Of a stretch of 64,000 nucleotides of DNA, positions 1-9,540 are shown one piece after another (position 1 is the stretch's first letter; each line of letters opens with the position of its first letter). The position numbers and the translations under genes are program-made. The stretch spans positions 485,473,501 to 485,537,500 of the forward strand of contig CM057459.1 of assembly GCA_016271365.2 (NCBI GenBank), given 5' to 3'. The DNA is from Neoceratodus forsteri (taxonomy: Eukaryota; Chordata; Ceratodontiformes; Ceratodontidae). The notes below the pieces were generated by a model, which had not been told where the DNA came from, searched no databases, and saw only the letters and a program-made list of their open reading frames with translations.

Positions 1-546
1 GCAGCTAGTGGGATCCAAAAGCCACCAGAACATTGATGGCTTCACCGGGAGGGGTGATCTGAAGTGGGGTACCCCACTGGACATCGGGACAGCCTGCAGA
101 CATATGGGCTTGGTGTCAGAGGAGGTAGGGGGGGTGCCAATAGTCACCAGGGTGGATATTTACACTACAAAGGCAAGTGACTGAAAGTTGAGGGGGCCAC
201 TAGACACCAGGGCATTCATTGTTGTACCTGGACAGGGTTCAGCGGGTGTGGGGGAAGATGACTGCAGTACCACCATCACACTACCAAAGCTTTGTGCTCC
301 ATTAAAACTAGACTTTCAAAGGAAGTAAATAATGCCCCAAGCAGCTTAATTTGCTGCTGTACCCATATGCAGGGGCTGACCCCCTCACATGCATGGGCAT
401 AGCATTATGATACTGCTTGGTGCTAAAAGACATAGCCCATGCTGTGGGGGGTCTCTGAATATAGACCCCAACCATGAACAGGGCACAAACCCCAGTTAGT
501 GTGAGCAAACACCCATTGGATCCCACACTACCGTTTCAGGATCTGG
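1..546. mobile_element. Probable right part of an inverted-repeat DNA element (truncated by window)
   Basis: No coding sequence is seen. The stretch contains the phrase CACTAGACACCAGG, also found in the palindromic element at about 38170. It ends near 531-546 with TTTCAGGATCTGGCC, whose reverse complement resembles the GGCCCAGATATTCAAA terminus of the element at 9541-11171. I infer the right end of a related non-autonomous DNA transposon whose left end lies outside the window. The match is short and imperfect, so this is tentative. Confidence 0.3.
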
Positions 547-872
547 CCTCAGGTGTCTTATTACTACAGTAATAATGGTAAAGTAAGTTGTGCATGCAGT
601 ATTGGACCTTCCTTTCCCACTGCCTGGTTCTTGAGTGAAAGATACCCAGAGCTAGGCTGAAGGGGTGGTAAGTAGGTGGGTTTAGTACAGGAATTTTAGA
701 CACCATTAGAGGGAGACAGAACAGAGACAGTGGGTTAAAACATGGAGTCTGGGATTGTAAGGTGCTGTAACTACAACTTAAGATTAGTGTAATTAGTCAG
801 AAAACAAATTAGAAAAACTTGGCGTCTTACCTCACCCCCATCCCCACTCCACTTACTGTGATTGAAGAAGAA
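547..872. other. Intergenic, nothing recognised
   Basis: No ORF, RNA gene or repeat family is recognised here. It is the left flank of the LTR retrotransposon. Confidence 0.5.
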
Positions 873-877
873 CTGTT
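873..877. repeat. Target-site duplication CTGTT (left copy)
   Basis: CTGTT directly precedes the 5' LTR and is repeated exactly at 9076-9080 after the 3' LTR. A 5-bp duplication is usual for Ty3/gypsy integrase and fixes both element ends. Confidence 0.9.
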
Positions 878-980
878 TGTGACACTTGGATGGCTGGCTC
901 TGATCACTGTATCATTTTTTGTAATATAAAAATGGATTATGGACTGTCTCTCTTGAGAAATGCTGAAACAGCACTTGAGA

Positions 981-1021
<41 letters not shown>

Positions 1022-1966
1022 TGCACACACAGGTTTCAGATACAAGGTGTTACCTGGAAGGTCAGTGAGGGAAATCAGTATCCCTTTTATGATGTTTCAA
1101 GGGGGAAACCAGGTTTAGTACACTGGTGCGAAATCATAAATGTTTTGATGTCTGTGTGAGAGGGGATACTGCTCACAGATCAAAGAAAATCATTTGAAGA
1201 AAATGAGTTGTGCTGAGGATTACAGAATTTAATACTTTGAAAAGACATCCTGATTTTGTATAGATATATATTTTTATATATATTCTGACAGGAAGGAGCT
1301 AGGTGACCTCATGCAAAAAGGTGGGCAAAGCCAGCTGTTAGACAATATTCTGTTTCACTTCAGAGACACTTTTATCTAGACTCTGACAAAGAAACATCTT
1401 TGAGCACTTTAAGCAGGTATTTAGAGAGAGAGAGAGAGACAAATCTAAGTACTGTAGTAGGAATTATACTGTTAAAACCTTGTTCTTTTAATAGATGTGT
1501 ATGTCTTGTGATATAATAGTTCTGTATTTCATGCTTTACATATTTTTTTATCTATTTTAGCCTACTTGGTCTGTCTTTGATTTCTTTTCTTTTAGAAGTG
1601 GAGTATATATGGTTAAAGCAGACACTGTACATAAGCTTGAATGGTAATACCAAACTGCAAAAAGGTAAGGGTTTAAAATCTGAGGTCTTTATTAAAGTTT
1701 TTAAGGGTTCATTCTGTACACCTGGTTAGGTGCCCATAGGTAAAGATATCTGGCTGCCCGAAGACAGAATTATCTGAGCCTATACATTGGGTACGCTAAT
1801 AAGAGGTTCAAAGTTTGAATTCCTCCAAGACTTGAGACCAAAGGTTGATTCGAACCCCCCAAATGGACAAGAGGGTTACCCTGCTTCTGTTAACTGTTCA
1901 CAAGACTAGGCTCAGAGGTTGACACTTTGGGAGTAGAGGGCTTACCTGCTGAGTTTGTTTGTGACA
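878..1966 (+). repeat. 5' LTR of the Gmr1-like element
   Basis: Aligns along its length with 7909-9075. It carries a (CA)n tract at 982-1017 and an (AG)n tract near 1425-1438, both also in the 3' copy. It lacks about 48 bp present in the 3' LTR (around 8097-8147) and about 19 bp present around 8649-8667. The U3 promoter should lie here, but I cannot assign a TATA box with confidence. Confidence 0.9.
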
Positions 1967-1973
1967 GATTGAT

Positions 1974-1985
1974 TGGCAGCGGTGG
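1974..1985 (+). promoter_or_regulatory. Primer binding site, tRNA-Leu type
   Basis: TGGCAGCGGTGG lies 7 nt after the LTR end. It is complementary to the conserved 3' end CCACCGCTGCCA of vertebrate tRNA-Leu (AAG/TAG type), the first 12 nt matching before a mismatch. The tRNA end is recalled, not searched. Confidence 0.75.
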
Positions 1986-2245
1986 CATACATTTTGGTAT
2001 TACAAGCTTTTATTGTTCAGCGTGTCAGTTTGAGACCATCAGGTCACTTGCAAAGAAAGAAAAAGGAAGAGTTTTATTTTCAAAAAGGAAACAGAACTAT
2101 ATCACTTGGAGTACAGTCGCGTTCCTAACCATTTTATTTTTTTTCCTAAAGTGCAAGTCAGAGTAGCAGTAGTGAGGAAAGATGGTTTTCAACTACAGCA
2201 GGCACACTGTAGGCAGTTGTGTGGGGACAGAGAAGTCCCGTATGA

Positions 2246-3440
2246 GTGAAAGCCATCAAGCAGAACCTCTTAGATGCCCTGATGGTAGCAGATACCCAGA
2301 GCAGTGAGTCACAGACCGTGACTGAAAAGGACCAAACCTCAAGTGTGGCAGGGCTAGTGGCCAGTGCAGTGTCCAGATCTGATGAGGAGGGCAGCAGGGC
2401 CACTGTCAGTGAAGACCAACAGCAGCAGGGGAAGGTCACCAGTATCCTGGATCCAGAACTACTAAGGCTGCAAATTGAGTTGCACAGGATGGAGCTGGAG
2501 TTCCAGGAGAAGAGAGAGCGAGACCACCGAGAGGCAGACTGTGAGAAGCGTGAGCACCAGTGAGCTGCAGAGGAGAAGAGAGAGCGAGAATGCCATGAGG
2601 CAGAGTGAGAAGAGAGAGACTCTGACCGTGCGGAGAATGAACACCAGAGGCAACATGAACTGAAGAAGCTACGACTCTGACCAGCTGCACCAGAGCAGGT
2701 AAGTTGCTTGGGTTTAACTGGGACTATAGGAATGGGTTACAAATTGAATTCCAAATTAATAGCCGAATTTAAAGAGGGAGAGGAGATGGATGCCTTTTTA
2801 AATTCTTTTGAAAAGTTTGTCTTCAGGCTAGAATTCCTGGAGAGTCCTGGAGCTTCCAGCTATCCTTGCTACTTACTGGGAAAGCTCAGGATGCATTGGG
2901 TCAAGTGGACAATGAGGAGAGTGATGATTACAGCAAACTTAAAGTTGCACTGTTAAAAAAAAATTGAATTAACTGCTGAATCATACAGAGCTAAGTTCCA
3001 TAAACTCAGGAAAAGCCCTGGCATGAGCTACAAGGAGCTAGCCATGAAACAACATCAGTTTTTAAAACGTTGGTGGGAAGGAATTAAGGCAAACTCTGTT
3101 GATAAAATTGAAAATGTGATTTTATTAGAACAGTTTTATTGGGCATGCCCAGTAGAGCTAAAAACCTGGCTAGAGGACTGAGATCCCAAAACAGTGCAAG
3201 ATGCTGCTGAACTCTCAGACAGCTATGCCAAGAGTAGACCTGCTCTGAGAGTGAATGGGGCAGGTGTGGCAGTGCAGCAAGGGAAAAGCACACCTTCAGG
3301 GCAGTTAAAACCCTCACTGCTTCCACTAAAACCAGTTAGCCCCAGGTTCCAGAGAAAAGATTTCTCTGAGAGAAGAAACGAATGATGGTTGCATAAAGAA
3401 ACTAATCATTTTGCCAGACAGTGTCCCAAACAGGTGAGCA
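2246..3440 (+). pseudogene. gag: Gag of the Gmr1-like element, with SCAN-like capsid segment
   Basis: The structural protein that would package element RNA, now broken by frameshifts and stops. The N-terminal part (2246-2690) is rich in E, R and Q (for example LRLQIELHRMELEFQEKRER) and looks like a coiled coil. From 2700 the frame reads a capsid-like stretch (FKEGEEMDAFLNSFEKF), shifts near 2870, and at 2978-3250 reads a segment with ILLEQF, PVELKTWL and DAAELSDSY. Order and spacing resemble the vertebrate SCAN domain, which has been proposed to derive from the gag capsid of Gmr1-like elements. A TGA at 3179-3181 interrupts this segment. A CCHC zinc knuckle follows near 3384-3430 (HFARQCP kept), with its first two cysteine positions lost. 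The start at 2246 is the first plausible Met but is uncertain. Confidence 0.75.
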
Positions 3441-3539
3441 ATACACAACAGGGTGCTAGACAGGAAGTAGGTTGTTTGTGTGTCCCTGGAAGCATGCCAG
3501 TGAACATGAGTGAACACATGCACCAAGTCATGGTGAATG

Positions 3540-3783
3540 GTGTATAGACACATGGGTTAAGGGACACAGGGGCATCCCTGACCTTGGTAAAGTGGGATCT
3601 GGTACAGCCTGGTCGGCTTATACCCAATAAATACGTCACTGTACAGGACTTTGCAGGTGGGGAGATAACATTGCCCCTTGCTAGTGTTCTTCTAGACTGG
3701 GGTGAAACAGGGGGAATTGTGCAACAGGTGGCTGTAGCAAAAACATTAGCAGTGGATGTGATCCTAGGCAACAGTCAGGAGGG
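3540..3783 (+). pseudogene. Retropepsin-type aspartic protease of the Gmr1-like element
   Basis: The frame reads LRDTGASLTLV at 3560-3589, giving the D-T-G-A catalytic loop of retroviral-type aspartic proteases, and ends with VDVILGN, the usual C-terminal hydrophobic-G motif. About 75 residues lie between, a little short of a typical monomer. It would cleave the Gag-Pol polyprotein as a homodimer. It follows the zinc knuckle of gag and is cut off just after the ILG motif by the LINE insertion. Confidence 0.8.
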
Positions 3784-4758
3784 GACGCCGGTTACGAATA
3801 CTGTTACTCTCAAATACCTGGGTGTCACACTTGACCCTGCCCTCAATTTTTCCTTGCATATCAACGAGGTCTGATGGGCTGTTAATACCAGAATTGGTGT
3901 AGCCTATCGTGTATGGCACTCTCTCACCCCCTCTGCTAGACTCGCAGTAGCAAGAGGCGTGCTACTCCCGCAACTTCTTTATGCCCTCCCTGTCCTGTTC
4001 AATATCAATACTAGTGTGCTCAGCAAATGGGACACTTCCTACAACAATATATGTAGGTTTGCCTTATCTGCCCCTCGACTGATGCATCACTGCCTGCTCT
4101 ACTCTGGCCTACACTGGCTATCTCCCAAAGACCTTCATTCTTACTCTCTAGGTTGCTTTATTGACTCACTCACTAGACCCCCTAGCCATCCTCCCTGAAG
4201 GACTTACTTACCCCTATTACATGTGTCACTCACTCAGGCCCTCTTCTGTCCCCATCCTATCAGTCCAGCTGTGCACTACTAGAATGGGTGAACAGGCCTT
4301 TGCTCATTTTGCCCCTAATTTCTGGAACTCACTTCCCACCCAGGTTAAACTCTCCCCCTCCCACCACTCCTTTAAGCAGTCACTGTTCTCTCACCTCTAT
4401 GCACTTGAAACTTGTAACTGTCACTAACTGTGTGTCTTGTCCCTAATTCTTCTGTTTTGAGGATGTTCAGGTGTTACCTATTTTGTTGCATCTAGCTTTT
4501 ATTTATTATATCATATTGTGTACTGTTTAGCTATTTATATCTTATTTCATCTAGTTGTTACAGCATATTGTGTACTGTTTAGCTGCTTATATCTTATGCG
4601 TTCCTCCCATACTGTTGTGACTGTATTGATTTTTACTGTGTTGTGCTGATGTCATCACTGTATTACTTTGTTGTACTCTCCTGAGTCATGCCTGAAAATA
4701 GGCAGGACTGTTGCCTAGTGCACTTACCCGGTTACTAAAAGCTAATAAATAAATAAAT
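3784..4758 (+). mobile_element. 5'-truncated L2/CR1-group LINE inserted in gypsy pol
   Basis: Starting with KYLGVTLDPALNFSLHI, the sequence encodes the C-terminal part of a Jockey-superfamily RT with one stop (codon near 3872). Conserved segments include LSKWDTSYNNICRFAL, HHCLLYSGLHWLSP and CTTRMGEQAFAHFAPNFWNS. It corresponds segment by segment to the C-terminus of the LINE at 40403-42232. The 3' UTR ends CCTGAAAATAGGCAGGA...CACTTACCCGG and an (ATAA)n tail at 4743-4758, after which gypsy sequence resumes. The 5' junction lies within about 3770-3800. There is no obvious target duplication. Confidence 0.85.
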
Positions 4759-4770
4759 TTCAAACAAGGG

Positions 4771-6482
4771 ATGGTATGTGCAGTTACCCATAGCCAAGCG
4801 GCAAGGGAAAATTGTAGTTTCCTGAACCTCACAGAAGCCATTGTGGAAACTGTTGAGAGGCTGGCTCCCCAGTCTGTGTCTCCAGATGGGGAGAGTGATA
4901 AAAATGGGGTAGAAATTTCCCCAGTAGCAAGTAACCACACAGCTACAGAGAGTTACTCCAAAGAGGGAGGGGTGACCCATTGTCAGAGGGTTGGGATTGA
5001 CAGTGATCCTGAGTGCCCTGATGCTAATGCTAGGGACCCTAGTTTAGCAACTAAAGGGGACATGTCCCATGCCTTGGGAATGTGTGAGGGGTTTGCAGCT
5101 ACTCAGAGAAATGACCCTAGTTTAGAGAAGCTGAGGGCTTGGGCAGACTCAGATAGCATACAGAAAGGTGACGGCAGACATAAGGGGTATTGGGAAAATG
5201 GACTTATGTATACTCAGACAGTACAGACAGAGGGAGGGATGCTAGGCAGGCAGCTTGTTGTTCCCCAGGGATATCGTGAGCAGTTGCTCAAAATAGCACA
5301 AGATATTCCCTTGTCTGGTCATCCAGGAATCACGTGCACTACGCAACAGTTGGCCTAGAATTTCTACTGGCCTAACTTCACCCAGCAGGTGAAGGAGTAC
5401 TGCAGATCTTGTCATTGGTGCCAAGAAATACAGAAGGTGGGCAAGAAAACCCAAGCCACCCTTATTCCATTGTCCATGGTGGAGAAGCCATTCCAAAGGT
5501 AGGGGATGGATATTGTGGGGCCTTTAAATACCCCCAGCTCTTCAGGGAAAATATTCATCCTGACTGTGGTGGATTATGCCACCCGGTACCCAGAGGCAGT
5601 TGCTCAATCCTCTCTGAGGACAGACAAAGTGGCAGATGCCTTACTTGGTATTTTCTCCTGTGTTGGGTTTCTGCAGGAGGTAATCACCGATCGAGGGGGT
5701 TCCTTCATGTCGGACCAGATGAAATGTTTATGGGAGAAGTGTGGGGTGGTGCAGAGATGCATGACACTGTATCATCCACAAGCTAACGGTCTTGTGGAAA
5801 GATTCAATGGTACCCTGAAGTCAATGCTCTGGGTGTTTGCTGAACAGCATGGGAGGGACTGGGAGAAATACCTTTCCCACCTGTTGTTTGCATACAGGGA
5901 GGTGCCCCAAGAGTCAACAGGATTTTCCTCCTTCAAACTCTTATATGGACGCTGGGTACGTGTGCCCCAGACTTGATCCAGGAGGACTGGGAAGGCAAGC
6001 ATGTCACCCAGGGAACTCCCATTGTGGATTATATCCTTAGGTTTAGGGAAAGGTTGAAGGAGCTTATGGGGACAGCCTATAGCAACCTGGCAGCTGCCCA
6101 ACAGAAACAAAAAGTGTGGTATGACTGCAGAGCCTGAGCTCACTCATACATGGTGGGTCAGGAAGCCATGGTCCTTATTCTGGTCCAGAAAGATAAGCTG
6201 CAGGATGAGTGGGCAGGACCATACAAAGTGGTTCAGAAGGTAAATGATGTGAAATACATTGTGGAGTTACCTGACAGAAGACAGACAGAAAGGATGTACC
6301 ATGTTAACATGATGAAGCCATATGTAAATAGGGCTGACATGGTGTTTACAGTGTGTAGTCCTGGGGAGGGGAAGGATGACGGAGACCCCCTTCCGGATTT
6401 GCTGGAAGAAAGTAAGCGGGAGTCCTCTGTGAAGGCAGTAAAATTGTCTCCCCAGCTGGCCCGGACCAGATCCAGAAAGTAA
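4771..6482 (+). pseudogene. Integrase region of the Gmr1-like element
   Basis: Pol resumes after the LINE and reads, after a linker, a zinc-binding region with LSGHPGI and CRSCHWCQ (5290-5440). One expected zinc histidine appears as Q in IAQDIPLSGH, and a TAG stops the frame at 5356. The catalytic core at 5506-5976 keeps all three acidic residues: D in MDIVGPL, D in VITDRGGSF and E in GLVERFNGTL. The last two have 35 residues between them, an exact D,D35E arrangement. A further stop and shift after 5976 lead to the C-terminal part (6150-6482), which reads like the GPYKVVQKV and MYHVNMMKPY segments of gypsy integrases. This enzyme would insert the cDNA. It lies upstream of RT, unlike most Ty3/gypsy elements. 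Confidence 0.88.
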
Positions 6483-7841
6483 GGGAGGTTTTAGCAGACT
6501 TTGCCACATTGTTTAGCACCAAGCATGGACTAACCCCCTTAGCGACGCACAATGTGGAGACAGGGACACAGACGCCGATATGGTGGGCAGCATATCAGGT
6601 GTCAGAGGCTGTCCAAAAGGACATTAGGAGGGAAGTGGAGGAGATGCTGGATTTAGGGGTAATCCAGAGATCCTACAGCCCCTGGGCCTCACCTGTAGTT
6701 CTTGTGCCTAAGCCAGATGACTCTACTTGTTTCCATGTGGACTATCAATGACTGAATGCAGTCACAAAGTCTGATGCTCACCTGATGCCCCAGATGGATG
6801 AACTCCTGAACAAGTTGTGGGGGGGCAACCTACCTTTCGACGATTGACCTGACAAAGGGGTATTGGTAGGTTGAGTTGACAGACAGAGCTAGGGAGAGGT
6901 CAGCCTTCATCACTCCAATAGGCTTATTTAAGTTTAAAGTAATGTCATTTGGAATGAAGAATGTCCTGGCCACTTTCCAAAGGTTGGTGAACCAGGTGTT
7001 AAATAGTGCTGAGGAGTATGCCATGGCATACCTGGATGACATTGCCATCTTTAGTACCAGCTGGGAGGAACACCTATCCCATCTTAGGGAAGTGCTGGGC
7101 AGGATACAGAGGGCAGAGCTCACTGTCAAAGCCGGGAGGTGCCAGGTGGCCTTGGGGGAAGTGGCATACCTCGGGCATGTGGTAGGTTGGGGACAGCTCT
7201 GCCCTAACCAAATAAAAATAGAGGTGATCCAGGCATGGCCCAGACCAGATACACAGAAGCAGGTCAGGGGTTTTCTAGGAACAGCAGAATACTACAGGAA
7301 ATCTGTACCCAATTATGGTTCCCTGGCTGCTTCCCTATCTAACCTGACAAAGAAAAGGATGCCCAAGAAAATTACCTGGGGCCCAGCCTGTGAAGAATCC
7401 TTTTCCAAATTAAAGGAGGCACTGTGCGGTGCTCCTGTTTTGACAAGTCCTGACTATAGCAAAACCTTTATAGTTCAGAATGACGCCTCAGACGTGGGTA
7501 TTGGGGCAGTACTGAGTCAGACATCCAGTCAAGAGAGGGATCACCTAATAGCATACCTGAGTAAAAAGTTACTTCCCATTGAGCAAGAATGCTCCACAGT
7601 GAAAAAGGAGTGTCTTACCATAGTGTGCGCCCTAAAGAAATTAGAGCCATACTTATATGGGCAGAATTTTGTGGTGCACACTGACCACAACCCCATGATT
7701 TGGCTGATGCAGAAGGGAAAGAACAATGGTAGATTGCTAAGATGGAGTCTTGCTTTGCAAGGGTATGATATGACAATTGTACATAGGGCTGGAGCAAAAA
7801 ATCAGAACTCAGATGGGCCGTCTAGAGTCTACGAGGAGTGA
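6483..7841 (+). pseudogene. Reverse transcriptase-RNase H of the Gmr1-like element
   Basis: Directly follows integrase. The N-terminal RT part (to 6751) reads MLDLGVIQRSYSPWASPVVL, then a TGA replaces a codon in the following motif and another stop lies near 6865. From 6876 to 7841 the frame is open for 321 residues. It contains FKVMSFGMKNVLATFQRLVN, the catalytic YLDD (residues 52-55 of this stretch), VAYLGHVV, then RNase H with D in IVQNDASDVGIG, E in VKKECLTIV and D in VVHTDHNP. It would copy element RNA and remove it from the hybrid. It ends 68 bp before the 3' LTR. The long open frame is in contrast with the broken gag. Confidence 0.9.
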
Positions 7842-7892
7842 ACTGATTTGGCAAGCTCAACCCATGCAGGGGATAGAGCCCCCAAATTCAGT

Positions 7893-7907
7893 CTAGGTGG
7901 GGAGGAA
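7893..7907 (+). promoter_or_regulatory. Polypurine tract
   Basis: AGGTGGGGAGGAA lies directly before the 3' LTR start at 7909. A purine run in this position is the plus-strand primer of LTR retrotransposons. Confidence 0.85.
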
Positions 7908-7908
7908 T

Positions 7909-8018
7909 TGTGACACTTGGACAGCTGGTTCTGATCACTGTATCATTTTTTGTAATATAAAAATGGGTTATGGACTGTCTCTCTTGAGAAATGCTGAAAC
8001 AGCATGTGAGATCACATA

Positions 8019-8067
<49 letters not shown>

Positions 8068-9075
8068 GTTTTAGATACAAGGTGTTACCTGGAAGGCTAG
8101 AAGCTAATTACAGACTTTTCTAAGTTAATTATAGCTTTAACTGCAAAGAGGGAAATCAGTATCCCCTTTATGATGTTTCGAGGGGAAAACCAGGTTTAGT
8201 ACACTGTTGCAAAATCATTAATGCTTTGATGTCTTTGTGAGAGGGGATACTGCTCACAGATCAAAGAAAATCATTTGAAGAAAATGACTTGTGCTGAGGA
8301 TTTCAGAATTTAATACTTTGAAAAGACATCCTGTTTTTGTATAGATATATATTTTATATATATATATATTCTGACATGGAGGAGCTAGGTGACTTCATGC
8401 AAAGAGGTGGGCAAAGCCAGCTCTTAGACAATATTCTGTTTTACTTCAGAGATACTTTTATCTAGATTCTGACAAAGAAACATCTTTGAGCACTTTAAGC
8501 AGGTATTTAGAGAGAGAGAGAGAGAGAGACAAATCTAAGTACTGTAGTAGGAATTGTACTGTTAAAGCCTTGTTCTTTTAATAGATTTGTACGTCTTGTG
8601 ACATAATAGTTCTGTATTTTATGTTTTACATATTTTTTATCTGTTTTAGTAAAACCCTATTTTTAGAGCCTACTTTGTCTGTCTTTGATTTCTTTCCTTT
8701 TGGAAGTGGAGTATTTATGATTAAAGCAGACACTGTACATAAGCTTGAATGGTGATACCAAACTGGAAAAAGGTAAGCATTTTACATCTGAGGTCTTTCA
8801 TTACAGTTTTTAAGGGTTCATTTCTGTACACCTGTTTAGATGCCCATAGGCAAAGATATCTGGCCCCCCAAGACAGAATTATCTGAGCCCGTACATTGGG
8901 TACGCTAACAAGAGGTTCACAGTTTGAATCCCTCCAAGACTTGAGACCAAAGGTTGATTCGAATCCCAAAAACTGACTGGAGGGTTACCCTGTTTCTGTT
9001 AACTGTTCACAAGACTGCGCTCGGAGGTTGGCACTTTGAGAGTAGAGGGCTGACCCGCTGAGTGGGTTTGTGACA
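7909..9075 (+). repeat. 3' LTR of the Gmr1-like element
   Basis: Homologous to 878-1966, starting TGTGACAC and ending TGTGACA next to the CTGTT duplication at 9076-9080. The (CA)n tract is at 8022-8066 and an (AG)n tract near 8511-8528. It is longer than the 5' LTR mainly because of two segments absent there. Confidence 0.9.
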
Positions 9076-9080
9076 CTGTT

Positions 9081-9540
9081 TATTGGAGGTCAAATCTTCA
9101 GCTGCAGTTAAAGGACTGGAGGAGGTCCTGGATCTCTTTCAGAGTCATGAGGGAGTGCTGCCTGTGGTTGTCCTTGCAATCTTTATCATCATGTTAGAGC
9201 ACTTGTGTCTGGGGTTGTGGGAGCCATTGTTGGAGAGTGTCAGGTGGATTTTCTTCTCCGCTGATTAGTAGATGGGAACAAATGGGCCAACTCACCCAAA
9301 TAGATAAATGATAATAAGTTTTTATTCTTACGTCAGAGTAAAACTGTTGTGCATAAAATTCCTATGTTTCGGAGTAAGCACTCCTTCTTCATGGAATGCA
9401 CAATTTAGTTACTTGACATTATTTGATTATTCCTGTACTGTTTTTCATAAGTAGAAACAAGTATTCATACTTTCACTTATATTCCTGAGGGGAAGAGAGT
9501 CATCCTAAGGAGTGCTCCATGGAACTAAACAAAACATTTT
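9081..9540. other. Intergenic; possible retroelement 3' tail
   Basis: No gene. At about 9300-9400 the reverse strand reads GAAGAAGGAGTGCTTACTCC then GAAACATAGG, ending in an AATAAAAA stretch. This resembles the GATGAAGG...GAAAC tails of some vertebrate retroelements, but I cannot name a family. Confidence 0.3.

Larger units (their letters stand above)
878..9075 (+). mobile_element. Gmr1-like Ty3/gypsy LTR retrotransposon, complete but inactivated
   Basis: Two related LTRs (878-1966 and 7909-9075) begin TGTGACAC and end TGTGACA, and are flanked by CTGTT duplications. Inside lie, in order, a tRNA-Leu type primer site, a gag with coiled coil and SCAN-like capsid segment, a DTGA protease, an integrase with HHCC-like and D,D35E motifs, an RT with YLDD, an RNase H and a polypurine tract abutting the 3' LTR. 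Integrase before RT is typical of Ty1/copia but is known in the Gmr1-like group of Ty3/gypsy elements; this order and the SCAN-like gag place it there. A LINE (about 3784-4758) interrupts pol. Stops and frameshifts in gag, integrase and RT make it non-autonomous now. The LTRs differ by substitutions and two sizeable indels, so it is not a recent insertion. Confidence 0.9.

Noticed and set aside
890..1159. ORF with a poly-TH stretch, and the antisense ORF at 827-1045
   Set aside because: The repeated residues come from the (CA)n microsatellite in the LTR. There is no domain on either strand.
4771..5358. An independent host gene of 195 codons
   Set aside because: It reads directly into the integrase zinc region and lies inside the LTR element; it is the protease-integrase linker.
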